35,014 nt of DNA from Ferruginibacter sp. (GCA_025351645.1 JANXVN010000300.1:1-35014), one strand, 5' to 3'; shown: positions 1-8,165, counted from the first letter of the stretch. Notes: generated by a model from the letters alone, not told the origin. Translations and numbers: made by a program.

Positions 1-131
1 GGAGCAATAAAATTTTGGGAGTTTTTTTGTTCCGGCCAATACAGTAGCCATGTGGGGCTTGACAGGCCCGTCCGAATGGCAGCCGGGCGGACGTCGCACT
101 CTTTTACATTGGTTTTTCAGGGATCTTTTAT
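1..131. other. Gene-free repeat-like DNA
   Basis: No credible gene is present. A hairpin is formed by CGTCCG at 70-75 and CGGACG at 88-93, with the short palindrome GGCAGCC in its loop. The stretch AATACAGTAGCCATG (about 38-52) resembles AATACAGCAGCCATG at about 9055-9069, so this may be the edge of another dispersed intergenic repeat. The window starts inside it, so its limits are unknown. The last ten bases (122-131) form the left target duplication of the adjacent mobile element. Confidence 0.4.
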
Positions 132-222
132 CAATGCCGTTAAGTTAAGGACCTATATGTTTGTCTTTACCTCACCCTAACCCTCTCCAAAGGAGAGGAA
201 AGGTCTTAACTTAACGGCATTG
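132..222 (+). mobile_element. MITE-like element, copy 1 (91 bp)
   Basis: The element starts with CAATGCCGTTAAGTTAAG (132-149) and ends with its exact reverse complement (205-222), a perfect 18-bp terminal inverted repeat. The interior contains CCTCTCC-AAA-GGAGAGG (182-198), a second hairpin, and no reading frame. Ten-base direct repeats abut both ends: GATCTTTTAT at 122-131 and GATCTTTCAT at 223-232, differing at one base. This is the signature of transposition with a 10-bp target-site duplication. Length and ends match copies 2 and 3, and the first 47 bases match copy 4 with one difference. It encodes no transposase, so it would need to be moved in trans. Confidence 0.85.
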
Positions 223-287
223 GATCTTTCATGATGCTTTATGGGGCTTATGCTAATGGTGTGGCAATTGGTATTCTGTAGGAACAC

Positions 288-365
288 GCCGCGGCGTGTT
301 CTGCAGGGTGTCCCCATCTGCAGGAAATTTCAGTTTGCAAAGGCACTGCTGAACACCTTGCGGCG
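288..365. repeat. 78-bp direct repeat, copy A
   Basis: This stretch closely matches 683-761 in the same orientation, roughly 80% by eye including a shared GGGTGTCCCCATCT core. It begins in a 14-base perfect palindrome, CACGCCGCGGCGTG (about 285-298), and ends GCGGCG. It carries no gene. Directly after it, AATGTCATTTA (367-377) is the inverted partner of TAAATGACATT (670-680), which sits just before copy B. Copies A and B therefore bracket the intervening 290 bp. Confidence 0.75.
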
Positions 366-400
366 CAATGTCATTTAATAAAGAAAATTATAGCACCACC

Positions 401-640
401 ATTGCTCCAACGGGAGCAACCTGTTTGTTATAAGGGAACCTCCAATTTTGATAGTTCCAGCCGCTTTGTAAAACATAATTATTACCAGGTTTCAAGAGAA
501 GAATTATACCAGCGGTTTATGCCGATGCTAACAGGTTGCTCCGCTGGAGCAATGATGTTACCGTGTATCTGCGTCTACAAACAGGCTATGCCGCTGGTAT
601 AAAGGAGCATGCTGCTTGTTATAGGTTTACACCTGTTTTA
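401..640. repeat. Block of inverted hairpin repeats
   Basis: TGCTCCAACGGGAGCAACCTGT (402-423) is the near-exact inverse of ACAGGTTGCTCCGCTGGAGCA (529-549). TATACCAGCGG (about 508) is the inverse of CCGCTGGTATA (about 590). CTACAAACAGGC (575-586) matches the CTACAAACAGGT hairpin unit at about 9294. The unit is an ACAGGT lead followed by a GCnCC..GGnGC hairpin, recurring about every 50 bp. A 66-codon reading frame at 402-602 is made of these repeats and shows no protein family, so it is not called as a gene. Confidence 0.65.
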
Positions 641-682
641 AAGTTATCAATTGTATTATATTCCTTAACTAAATGACATTAC

Positions 683-761
683 GCCGCGGCGTATTCTGCG
701 GGGTGTCCCCATCTACAGGAAATTTTAGTTTTACGAAGGCCCTCCTGAACACCCCGCGGCG
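683..761. repeat. 79-bp direct repeat, copy B
   Basis: Second copy of the 288-365 repeat. Shared landmarks are GCCGCGGCGT at the left, the GGGTGTCCCCATCT core and GAACACC..GCGGCG at the right. TAAATGACATT at 670-680 precedes it as the inverted partner of 367-377. It lies 47 bp beyond the stop codon of the GH20 gene. Its GC-rich palindromes could act as transcript-end structures, but no T-tract supports a terminator call. Confidence 0.75.
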
Positions 762-808
762 TGTGCAGGAGAGATACATCAAACATCATCACATCAAATA
801 TATCGGGC

Positions 809-3421
809 CTATTTATTTTCAACCACCGTAATATTCCCTCCCCTGCCGGCACCATTAAAAACCTTTAATTTAATAATGCCTTTTTGCGCAATTGGTGTTG
901 TGTAAATGCTGCTTTTGTTAGTAGGCTCTTCGCCGTTTGTGGTATACCGGATGGTAAAATTAGCAAAAGGCACGTTGGCATATACCTGCCCATCTTTTAC
1001 CATAGCGCCTGCAAAAGGTATGCGGTAATTGTAGCCGCCATTAAAATAATCAAGCCGTGGCAATTCCCTTAAACCTAGTACAGCATTGTATTGCGACCAT
1101 CCTTTACTGTATAACTCACTGCATTTGGCAGTATCGGTTTCCATTGCCCAATCGTTTTCGCCTGCCCATGCTTTTTCGGCAATGGCGGTTAGGCGTGGCA
1201 GCAACATGTACTCCATTTGCTGCTGGCCCTTTAATGTTTCGCCCCATAAAGACCCTTGAAGCCCTGCAATATTTTCTTTGCCATAATCAGTTAGCCGTTG
1301 CTTGCCCGAATATGTAGAGGGAGCAACTGGCTTGCCATCCGCACCTGTGGCATTTTTTAAATAATCGTATGGGATAAAGCGGTACACTTTTTCTAAGTCG
1401 GTAAAGCCACCCCAATAATAACCAGGCTCATCATAAGTTTTATGCTGCGCCATATCCAGGTAAAAATTTGTTACAAAAGTGATGATGACTTTGTAGCCAT
1501 TGTTGGCAAGTTTATAGGCTAGGTCTTCGCTGCCCTCCAAGTTATTCCAAACATATAGTTTCATCTCCTGGTTTACAAAACCGGGGTTAGGGATATTTAT
1601 TTTTTTGCCATCAATCATCGTCCTGCGGAAGGAGATTTCTTCCCAGCCGGAAAGCGTAAGGCCTTTTGCTTTTAAGATGTTGTTTACTTTGCCTAAATAA
1701 TAGTACCAAAGCCCATCGGTATTTTTTATAGAAGGGTCTTTTTTTATAAGGTTGGCGCAATCGGGCGAACGTTCCCAAACACCGGCTGGTACTTCATCGC
1801 CGCCCAAATGGATAGTAGTTAAAGGCGCACCCGCCTGCTGATATAATTTTACAACCTCACTCACTACCTTTTCTACAAAAGTATATACGGAAGGGAGCGC
1901 CACATCCATTACATTATCATGAAAACTTTGTGCAGTAGTGTAGGTAGATTGATCTGCCGTATCCCTTAAAAAATATTGCAGTGCTTCTTCTTTTTTACCT
2001 TCTTTCATCAGCCTTTCATACCGTGCATCCATCGATTTTATGGCTGCCCTTGCATGGCCGGGCGTTTCAATTTCCGGAATCACTTTTATGTGCCTTGCAT
2101 TGGCGTATTGCAGTATTTCTATAAAATCGGCTTTTGTATAATAACCGCTGCCGTATACTGAATCTGTTAACCCGCCAGAACCATATGCTGCAGGCATGTG
2201 TTCTTTTTCATCAAGGCTATGCCCACGCCTGGCGCCTATTTCAGTCAGCTCTGGCAGGCCATCAATTTGTAAGCGCCAGCCCTCATCATCTGTTAAATGA
2301 AAATGGAAGTTGTTCAATTTATAGATCGCCATTAAATCTAAAACCCGGAGTACTTCTTTTTTGGTCTGAAAATTACGGGCTACATCCAACAAAAATCCAC
2401 GGTATGCAAAGCGGGGCGAATCTATTACTGCAACGCTTTGCAGGGAGATGGGTTTATTAGGTTTGCTGGTTTTCCATGTCTCAGGAGGCAGCATGCTTTT
2501 TAAAGATTGTATGCCATAAAAAATACCTGCGGGGGTTGCTCCTGCAATGGCAACCCTATCAGCACTTACTGTTAGTTCATAGCCTTCGGCTGGCAAGCCC
2601 TCTTTTTTTATCAGGTTAATTGTATTGTTAGTTAATGACGTGGAAACGATGTTTATTTTTTTGCCAAGCAATGCAAATAAGTCACCCCCCAATAGTTTAG
2701 CTTCATTACTAAAAGCCGCATCTGCACTAATTTGTACAGTATTGCTTAACAAAAATGGCTTTTCAGCAGTATTGCCTGCTGAAGTTAAAGGAGCAGTCAC
2801 TTTCCAGCCGTTGTTTTTAAAACTGGCAGGCGTAGGAAATATTTTTTGCACATTTTCTACTGGCACTTTTTCTATGGCTGCGTAGCTGTTGTAGGCTTCC
2901 GTAGCAAAATCAGAAAGGATACTGCCGTTGATTGGCTGAATTGGTAATGGTGCTGTAACAAAGTTTTTTATGTTGATAGCTTTTGTTGGCGCATCATCCC
3001 ACACTAAATAAAAACCTTCTGGCTGGTCGTTCTTGTTTATAATTTTAGCATCCAATATTACTTGTGCAGTAAATGTTTCGTTTGGCGCAAGTGGCTTAAA
3101 ACCCTGCCCTGGCGTTAACTGGAACAAGTTGCCTTTTAATTGCTGTATGGCAAATGAGGCTTCCTTGTCGGTTGTTAGTATGGCACTTTTAGAATTGAAA
3201 TAAATTTTCCACCCGGTGGCGGAAAGGGCTTGCTTGGCGTTATTGGTGATGGACATCTTTATTAATGCCTGCCCTTTATTTTGATAATTATTATCAACCT
3301 CAATTAAAGAAAGCTTAAGCCCTTTTGGATCAAAACTATTTTTTAATTGTGCTTTTATATTGACTGCAACAGCCATAATTAAAATAAAAAAAATGATGAA
3401 GGATTTTTTAGTAGAAGCCAT
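809..3421 (-). CDS. Secreted GH20 beta-N-acetylhexosaminidase
   Basis: 870 residues, likely releasing terminal GlcNAc or GalNAc from chitin oligomers, glycoproteins or other glycans outside the cytoplasm. A signal peptide ends near residue 24 (NIKA/Q). An N-terminal chitobiase-type carbohydrate-binding domain follows (about 25-165), then a GH20b alpha/beta domain (about 190-330). The catalytic TIM barrel runs from about 334 (DSPRFAYRG) to about 790. The catalytic pair is in HLGGDE (538-543), with D542 and E543; E543 is the expected acid and D542 positions the substrate acetamido group. The C-terminal beta domain (about 800-870) contains IRYTTNGEEPT, typical of chitobiase C-termini. The length suits the multi-domain bacteroidotal form. 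It is transcribed away from the SnoaL-like gene, with two repeats between them. It appears intact. Confidence 0.95.
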   Translation of the reverse strand: MASTKKSFIIFFILIMAVAVNIKAQLKNSFDPKGLKLSLIEVDNNYQNKGQALIKMSITNNAKQALSATGWKIYFNSKSAILTTDKEASFAIQQLKGNLFQLTPGQGFKPLAPNETFTAQVILDAKIINKNDQPEGFYLVWDDAPTKAINIKNFVTAPLPIQPINGSILSDFATEAYNSYAAIEKVPVENVQKIFPTPASFKNNGWKVTAPLTSAGNTAEKPFLLSNTVQISADAAFSNEAKLLGGDLFALLGKKINIVSTSLTNNTINLIKKEGLPAEGYELTVSADRVAIAGATPAGIFYGIQSLKSMLPPETWKTSKPNKPISLQSVAVIDSPRFAYRGFLLDVARNFQTKKEVLRVLDLMAIYKLNNFHFHLTDDEGWRLQIDGLPELTEIGARRGHSLDEKEHMPAAYGSGGLTDSVYGSGYYTKADFIEILQYANARHIKVIPEIETPGHARAAIKSMDARYERLMKEGKKEEALQYFLRDTADQSTYTTAQSFHDNVMDVALPSVYTFVEKVVSEVVKLYQQAGAPLTTIHLGGDEVPAGVWERSPDCANLIKKDPSIKNTDGLWYYYLGKVNNILKAKGLTLSGWEEISFRRTMIDGKKINIPNPGFVNQEMKLYVWNNLEGSEDLAYKLANNGYKVIITFVTNFYLDMAQHKTYDEPGYYWGGFTDLEKVYRFIPYDYLKNATGADGKPVAPSTYSGKQRLTDYGKENIAGLQGSLWGETLKGQQQMEYMLLPRLTAIAEKAWAGENDWAMETDTAKCSELYSKGWSQYNAVLGLRELPRLDYFNGGYNYRIPFAGAMVKDGQVYANVPFANFTIRYTTNGEEPTNKSSIYTTPIAQKGIIKLKVFNGAGRGGNITVVENK

Positions 3422-3564
3422 TCTTGTTTTGAATTGGATGATGAGAAATGTATTTTATTAGGATACTCAAGATAAAACCTTATGCTAAAAAAACAATGGA
3501 TTATTCTTGACAGATGCAGGTTATCCCGCTGTATTTTTATTGAAAGCTTGGGCGTACCCTTAAG

Positions 3565-3648
3565 CTGCGCAAGCAGGCCGGGCTGTACACTACAATCTTT
3601 TTTTGCGGCGGCCGACAAAAAAAGGATTTTCGTTTCCATCCCTTACGC
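3565..3648 (-). repeat. Hairpin repeat family 2, copy 1
   Basis: This stretch matches the reverse complement of 17835-17919. Shared blocks, read on the plus strand here, are GCNGG..CGGGCT, ACTNCAATCTTTTTTTGCGG and AAAAAAGGATT. The T-rich and A-rich arms around a GC-rich centre can form a long hairpin. I recall similar hairpin repeats between genes in other Bacteroidota genomes, but cannot verify that here. It lies in the 430-bp divergent gap upstream of the GH20 start codon. A minus-strand frame at 3379-3639 crosses it and is not credible. Confidence 0.65.
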
Positions 3649-3685
3649 AAAATACAACTGCAATTGTTATTAACTATTTATGATT

Positions 3686-3776
3686 CAATACAGTAAAATT
3701 AAGGCCTTTCCTCTTTTTTTGAGAGAGTTAGGGTGAGGTAAAGACAAACAGATAAATTCTTAACTTAACGGCATTG
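3686..3776 (-). mobile_element. MITE-like element, copy 2 (inverted, 91 bp)
   Basis: Exactly the same length as copy 1 but in the opposite orientation. The right end (3759-3776) is the perfect 18-base terminal repeat; the left end (3686-3703) is degenerate, matching 14 of 18. TTAGGGTGAGGTAAAGACAAACA at 3728-3750 is the exact inverse of 158-180 in copy 1. The central hairpin has decayed to a T-run. Flanks are ATTTATGATT (3676-3685) and ATTTATATAT (3777-3786), 7 of 10 identical, consistent with an older 10-bp target duplication. It lies 75 bp before the SnoaL-like start codon. Confidence 0.8.
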
Positions 3777-3851
3777 ATTTATATATTTTTAATAGTTTTT
3801 AAAAAAGCCTTTTAAAAAATAAAACCGTTTTGTACCTTGACAATAAAAATT

Positions 3852-4211
3852 ATGACAACTAACGAAATTGCTAAACGCCTTGCTGAATTATGCGGAAAGG
3901 AAGAGTATGAAACAGCGCAAAAAGAATTATTTGCCGATGATGCCACCAGCATTGAACCAATGGAATCGCCGATGTTTGCGAAGGAAACCCACGGGCTCCA
4001 AAATATTATCGAGAAGGGGCATAAATTTGAGACAATAGTGCAAGAGATGCACTCCACCAAGGTTTCGGAGCCGCTGGTTACCGGCAACACCATTGCCTTA
4101 ACACTTACTATGGACGTTACCATGAAAGGCCGCCCAAGAGAAACCATGAGCGAGCTTTGCGTGTACGAAGTAAAAAATGGCAAAATAATAAAGGAACAGT
4201 TTTTTATGTAG
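3852..4211 (+). CDS. SnoaL-like / NTF2-fold protein
   Basis: 119 residues from the ATG at 3852. An in-frame TTG at 3837 would add five residues but is less likely. The sequence has the features of small SnoaL-like/NTF2-fold proteins: an N-terminal helix (EIAKRLAELC), the FADDATSIEP strand-turn, a hydrophobic strand (TGNTIALTLTMDVTM) and the closing strand VYEVKNGKIIKEQFFM. These cone-shaped folds bind small hydrophobic ligands or act as isomerases and cyclases. No substrate can be read from the sequence. There is no signal peptide, so it is probably cytoplasmic. It is convergent with panD, with only 15 bp between stop codons. Confidence 0.8.
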   Translation: MTTNEIAKRLAELCGKEEYETAQKELFADDATSIEPMESPMFAKETHGLQNIIEKGHKFETIVQEMHSTKVSEPLVTGNTIALTLTMDVTMKGRPRETMSELCVYEVKNGKIIKEQFFM

Positions 4212-4226
4212 CCGCCTGATATTGCC

Positions 4227-4571
4227 TTATAATTTATTGCCAGCTTTAGGGAAAACAATAGTAGGGTTAAAACTCTTTGCTTCCTCAAAATCCATCAGCG
4301 CATAAGAAATCACTATTACGATATCGCCTTCTGCGCCTTGCCGTGCTGCGGGGCCATTGAGGCAGCATACGCCTGTGCCTCGCCCACCTTTTATAACGTA
4401 TGTTTCCAGCCTGCTGCCATTGTTTACATTTACTACCTGCACTTTTTCGTTGGCAATAATATTGGCTGCGTCCATTAAATCTTCGTCTATCGTTATGCTG
4501 CCAACATAGTTAAGGTTGGCTTCTGTAATCACCATGCGGTGAAGCTTCGATTTTAATAATTGTACCTGCAT
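4227..4571 (-). CDS. panD: Aspartate 1-decarboxylase (pyruvoyl enzyme)
   Basis: 114 residues. The enzyme converts L-aspartate to beta-alanine for pantothenate and coenzyme A synthesis in the cytoplasm. It is made as a proenzyme that cleaves itself between Gly24 and Ser25, turning the serine into the pyruvoyl cofactor; the motif YVGSITID (22-29) carries this bond. Arg54 and Tyr58 (RLETY) sit at the positions known to matter in the E. coli enzyme. [12 protein letters not shown] (about 73-84) is the conserved active-site turn. Length and start fit the family well. No other pantothenate gene is visible nearby. Confidence 0.97.
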   Translation of the reverse strand: MQVQLLKSKLHRMVITEANLNYVGSITIDEDLMDAANIIANEKVQVVNVNNGSRLETYVIKGGRGTGVCCLNGPAARQGAEGDIVIVISYALMDFEEAKSFNPTIVFPKAGNKL

Positions 4572-4739
4572 TGGAAGGATATTTTTTAGGGCTGCAATTT
4601 AGTTAAGTTATGGCTACTTTACTACAATTACCGCTGGCTGTATTTATTGATTGTTTTTAATAGCCAATTTTTATTGGCATACCCTTTGTAAAATTATCAA
4701 TTACTTATGGAATAGCCTATTGTAACGTTGGCATTTTAA

Positions 4740-5246
4740 ATGGTTCCGTTATTAGCTGATATCCGTTTATTAACCTGCCCTAGCATCACCTTATCAATCA
4801 TTTTAAAGTTGGCCAGTTATACTTTTATTACCACACCACAGCGCTCACAATTAATGAGCAAGATACATAGCACCAACACAAAGCCCGAACTGGCGCTCAG
4901 GAAGGCATTATGGAAAACAGGCTTCCGGTACCGGTTGCACGTGCCTTTTCTGCAATGTAAGCCAGACATTGTTTTTAATAAATACAAAGTTATAGTTTTT
5001 GTAGATGGCGATTTTTGGCATGGCTACCAATGGGCGGTAAAGAAGCCAACCATAAAAGCTAACCGGGAATACTGGATAAAAAAGATAGAACGTAACATGG
5101 AACGGGATATAGAAAATACCAATTCCCTGTCATCAAAAGGGTTTACCGTTTTACGCTTTTGGGAGCATGAAATAAAGAAAGACCTGCCCCGGTGCGTAGA
5201 TACAATTATTACTGCATTACGTGCTACCAAAATACTTGAAAAATGA
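4740..5246 (+). CDS. Vsr-like (very short patch repair type) endonuclease
   Basis: Up to 168 residues, numbered from the ATG at 4740. Homology to Vsr endonucleases, which nick DNA at T:G mismatches, starts near residue 31 (TTPQRSQLMSKI). The true start may therefore be the TTG at 4809 or the ATG at 4854 (Met39). Conserved features are E50 in NTKPELALRK, the metal-binding D76 in CKPDIVF, W93-H94 in GDFWHGY, and the later ERNMERD and RFWEHE motifs. The cysteines that bind structural zinc in E. coli Vsr are replaced (Asp91 for the Cys of GCFWH, Trp98 downstream, His in WEH). No cytosine methyltransferase partner lies in the window. It ends 4 bp before a strong hairpin and is convergent with GH78. 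Confidence 0.85.
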   Translation: MVPLLADIRLLTCPSITLSIILKLASYTFITTPQRSQLMSKIHSTNTKPELALRKALWKTGFRYRLHVPFLQCKPDIVFNKYKVIVFVDGDFWHGYQWAVKKPTIKANREYWIKKIERNMERDIENTNSLSSKGFTVLRFWEHEIKKDLPRCVDTIITALRATKILEK

Positions 5247-5250
5247 AAAT

Positions 5251-5272
5251 GCCCTGGCATAAATACCAGGGC
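5251..5272. terminator. Hairpin between convergent genes
   Basis: GCCCTGG (5251-5257) and CCAGGGC (5266-5272) form a perfect 7-bp stem with an 8-base loop. It starts 4 bp after the Vsr-like stop codon and could end transcripts from both sides. There is no strong T-tract, so intrinsic termination is only probable. A degenerate copy (CTAGCATAAATGCCAG, 5348-5363) lies in front of the GH78 stop codon. Confidence 0.55.
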
Positions 5273-5297
5273 AATCCACATTCGAATTTACCAAAAC

Positions 5298-5333
5298 CTA
5301 ATTAGTTGTTTTGCTCACCGGTGCAACATAATT
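5298..5333 (-). pseudogene. Relic of a second GH78-like 3' end
   Basis: Read on the minus strand, this stretch encodes NYVAPVSKTTN followed by TAG. The live GH78 gene ends EYAAPVSKINQ and TAA (5387-5419). Each of the two tails is followed downstream by a similar hairpin, at 5251-5272 and 5348-5363. Two units of about 90 bp, each a gene tail plus hairpin, therefore lie in tandem. The simplest reading is that a duplicated GH78 gene or gene end was mostly deleted. No longer GH78 homology is visible between the two tails. Confidence 0.6.
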
Positions 5334-5386
5334 ACTTAAAGCTTCCCTAGCATAAATGCCAGAGCGATTTATTTTTACAATATTAT

Positions 5387-8110
5387 TTACTGGTTTATTT
5401 TACTTACCGGTGCAGCATATTCAAAAACGTATTCTCCAGAACCTGCCTCTACCACTACATTACCTTCAGCTTGCTTAATATTTTTAAACATTGTGCTAAT
5501 GGCTTTTCCCTGTATTGTTACTTTATCAACCAAAACATCCGGCAAGGTTATAGTAGCGGTTGTATTAGCAGGTATTTTTACCGTAATAGTAACTTTGCCA
5601 TCTTTAACCTGCCATCCCGAAGCTATTGTACCGTAGCTGCTTTCAAAAGTTGCTTTGGCATAAGTTAGCTTATCGGTTACATGAGGCTGTATCACAATGC
5701 GCTTATAGCCGGCTTCGCCAATTTCAATACCAGCTACAACCCTGTACATCCAATCGCCAATGGCGCCGTAGGCATAATGGTTAAAAGAATTCATGCCGAT
5801 ATCTTCAAAAGTACTATCGGTCTTTTGCCCGTCCCATCTTTCCCAAATAGTGGTGGCACCCATTTTTACAGGGTAAAGCCACGAAGGGTATGTTTGCTGC
5901 AGCAATAAATCATACGCAACATCTGCACGGCCGTTGTCTGATAGCACATGGCATAAATAAGGCGTGCCTAAAAAGCCGGTAGACAAATGGTTGCCTCTTC
6001 CCTTAATATCATCTACCAAATATTGCGTGGCCTTGCTGCGCATATCTTCTGGCAGTAAATTAAAATTTAAGGCCAGCACATAACTGGTCTGCGATTCAGA
6101 AGCAATGCGGCCTGTTTGCGTTACATAATTTTTATTGAAGGCTGCTTTAATCTTTTCAAAAAGCTCGTTGTACATTTTTTCATCTACGGTATTGCCCAGC
6201 ACTGCAGCAGCCTGCGCCACTAATTTTGTAGAGTAGGCATAGAACATGGTCGCAATCATATCAGGGCTTGTATAGCCATCGTTCTCCGTTTGCTGCATTG
6301 ATTTATAAAATAACCAGTCCCCAAACACGCTACCCCCAATCCACAAATGACTATTGCCGGCTTTTTTGCGGATAAACTCAACGTAGGCTTTCATGCTTGG
6401 GTATTGCGTCTGCAATATTTGCTTATCGCCATATACCTGATAGATTGTCCAAGGCGCAATGGTAGATACGTCTCCCCAACCGGCAGAGCAGCCACTGTCT
6501 CGCAACGCATCCGGAATTACAAACGGCACCCTGCCATCTGCATATTGGTCGGCCGCAATATCCTTCATCCATTTAGTAAAAAAGCCGGCCACATCCATAT
6601 TGTAAGCCGCAGTGCGCACAAATGCCTGCGCATCTCCGGTCCATCCAAGTCGCTCATCGCGTTGCGGGCAATCTGTTGGCACATCTAAAAAATTGCCTTT
6701 TTGCCCCCATTGTATATTGTGCTGTAATTGGTTTATCATGGCATTGCTGCATTCAAACGTACCTGTTGGCGTCATGTTGCTGTGTACCACCACGCCGGTA
6801 ACATCTTCTGGTTGTAACTCGCCTGGGTAGCCGTCAACACTAATGTACCTAAACCCAAAAAAACTAAACCTTGGTTCGTACGTTTCTTCTTCGCCACCCT
6901 TTAAAATATACTTTGCGGTAGCTGTTGCGGAACGTAAATTATCGGTATAAAAATCCCCGTATTTATCCAGTACTTCGGCATGCTTTATAGTTACCATTGT
7001 ACCTGAGGCACCTTTTACTTTAAGCCTTACCCAACCAACCATATTTTGTCCAAAATCTGCTACCAGCAAGCCTTTGGGTGTTTTAAAAATCTTTATGGGG
7101 TGCAGCTCCTGTATCTTTTTAACAGCAACAGTTTGCGTTGCTACAATGTTACTTTTATCGTATGCCGCTATCTTTACGGGCTTCCATTTACTGTCATCAA
7201 AACCAGCGGTGCTCCATCCTTGCATTTCTTTCCTTGCATCGTAGCTTTCACCATTGTAGATGCCGTCTAAAATAATGGGGCCATCCTGGGTTCCTTTCCA
7301 GCTTTCGTCCGTATTAACAGTAGCCTCCGTGCCATCAGTATAGGTAATTTGCAACTGGCATAACAAGCCTAATTGCTTGCCCCATATTGCCCAATTATTA
7401 TCCCATGCCAGTGAGCCTCTGTACCAGCCATCGCCTAGCATAGCACCCACCGCATTTTTGCCATCCTGCAACATACGGGTAACATCGTACGCCTGGTATT
7501 GCAGTCGCTTTTTGTAAGATGTCCACCCTGGCGTCAACACATCATCCCCAACTTTTTTACCGTTGATATACAACTGGTAAAACCCATGAGACGTAACATA
7601 CGCACGGGCCGAAGCTACTTTTTTTGCGATTGAAAAATTATTGCGCACCAACAATCCCGGCATCTGCCGTACAGTATCCTGTATGGGCTCTATCCAATTG
7701 GCCTTCCAGTTAACTGATTGCAAAAAGCCTGTCTCCCAAAACGCAGGCTCGCTCCAGGCAGATTCTTTTTTGTTGCCATCCCATATTTTTACCTGCCAGT
7801 AATAACGCTTGCCTGGCTGTAACGCCGGGCCGCCATACGACTGCAAAACAGATTCGCCCGAACTAATTTTTTCGCTTTGCCAAACTGTATTTTTTGAAGA
7901 AAAGTTTTTATCAGTTGCAACTCGTATGCTGTAGGCAGTTTGCATGATATTTTTATCAGCGCCATTTATTTTCCAGCTCAGCCGTGGCTGCGGCGCATCA
8001 ATACCCAACGGGTTTATTTTATGCTCAACGCTTAAATCGTATAGCGCCAACTTTTGTGCCAGCGCGCTGTGTGCCATTAAAATCAATAGAAGGATCCTTA
8101 GTACTTTCAT
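5387..8110 (-). CDS. Secreted GH78 alpha-L-rhamnosidase
   Basis: 907 residues, expected to remove terminal alpha-L-rhamnose from pectin-type glycans or glycosides in the periplasm or at the surface. A signal peptide ends at HSALA/Q (about residue 18). A fibronectin-like domain follows (about 40-130), then the N-terminal rhamnosidase beta-sandwich with YINGKKVGDDVLTPGW (about 170-330), a second beta domain, the six-hairpin catalytic domain (about 455-800) and a C-terminal beta domain. The general acid is Glu486 in DCPQRDERLGWTGD. The expected base is Glu757 in TIWERWDG. It follows the DUF1080 gene by 55 bp and is probably co-transcribed with it. Length is normal and it appears intact. Confidence 0.95.
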   Translation of the reverse strand: MKVLRILLLILMAHSALAQKLALYDLSVEHKINPLGIDAPQPRLSWKINGADKNIMQTAYSIRVATDKNFSSKNTVWQSEKISSGESVLQSYGGPALQPGKRYYWQVKIWDGNKKESAWSEPAFWETGFLQSVNWKANWIEPIQDTVRQMPGLLVRNNFSIAKKVASARAYVTSHGFYQLYINGKKVGDDVLTPGWTSYKKRLQYQAYDVTRMLQDGKNAVGAMLGDGWYRGSLAWDNNWAIWGKQLGLLCQLQITYTDGTEATVNTDESWKGTQDGPIILDGIYNGESYDARKEMQGWSTAGFDDSKWKPVKIAAYDKSNIVATQTVAVKKIQELHPIKIFKTPKGLLVADFGQNMVGWVRLKVKGASGTMVTIKHAEVLDKYGDFYTDNLRSATATAKYILKGGEEETYEPRFSFFGFRYISVDGYPGELQPEDVTGVVVHSNMTPTGTFECSNAMINQLQHNIQWGQKGNFLDVPTDCPQRDERLGWTGDAQAFVRTAAYNMDVAGFFTKWMKDIAADQYADGRVPFVIPDALRDSGCSAGWGDVSTIAPWTIYQVYGDKQILQTQYPSMKAYVEFIRKKAGNSHLWIGGSVFGDWLFYKSMQQTENDGYTSPDMIATMFYAYSTKLVAQAAAVLGNTVDEKMYNELFEKIKAAFNKNYVTQTGRIASESQTSYVLALNFNLLPEDMRSKATQYLVDDIKGRGNHLSTGFLGTPYLCHVLSDNGRADVAYDLLLQQTYPSWLYPVKMGATTIWERWDGQKTDSTFEDIGMNSFNHYAYGAIGDWMYRVVAGIEIGEAGYKRIVIQPHVTDKLTYAKATFESSYGTIASGWQVKDGKVTITVKIPANTTATITLPDVLVDKVTIQGKAISTMFKNIKQAEGNVVVEAGSGEYVFEYAAPVSKINQ

Positions 8111-8165
8111 AATGCAAGCGTATATTTAATTATAAGTTAATAGAAAACAAAGTAGCCAACTTATC

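Noticed and set aside
402..602. 66-codon plus-strand reading frame
   Set aside because: It consists of inverted hairpin repeats, has no recognisable protein features and lies in a repeat island.
401..640. CRISPR array
   Set aside because: Repeats are inverted and irregularly spaced, with no constant direct repeat and unique spacers, and no cas genes are present.
3379..3639. 86-codon minus-strand frame upstream of GH20
   Set aside because: It overlaps the GH20 start and runs through a dispersed hairpin repeat; no family features.
3837..3851. TTG start for the SnoaL-like gene
   Set aside because: The ATG at 3852 gives a normal family N-terminus; the TTG would add only five residues.
3812..4288. 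158-codon minus-strand frame opposite the SnoaL-like gene
   Set aside because: Antisense shadow; the plus-strand frame has a clear protein fold pattern.
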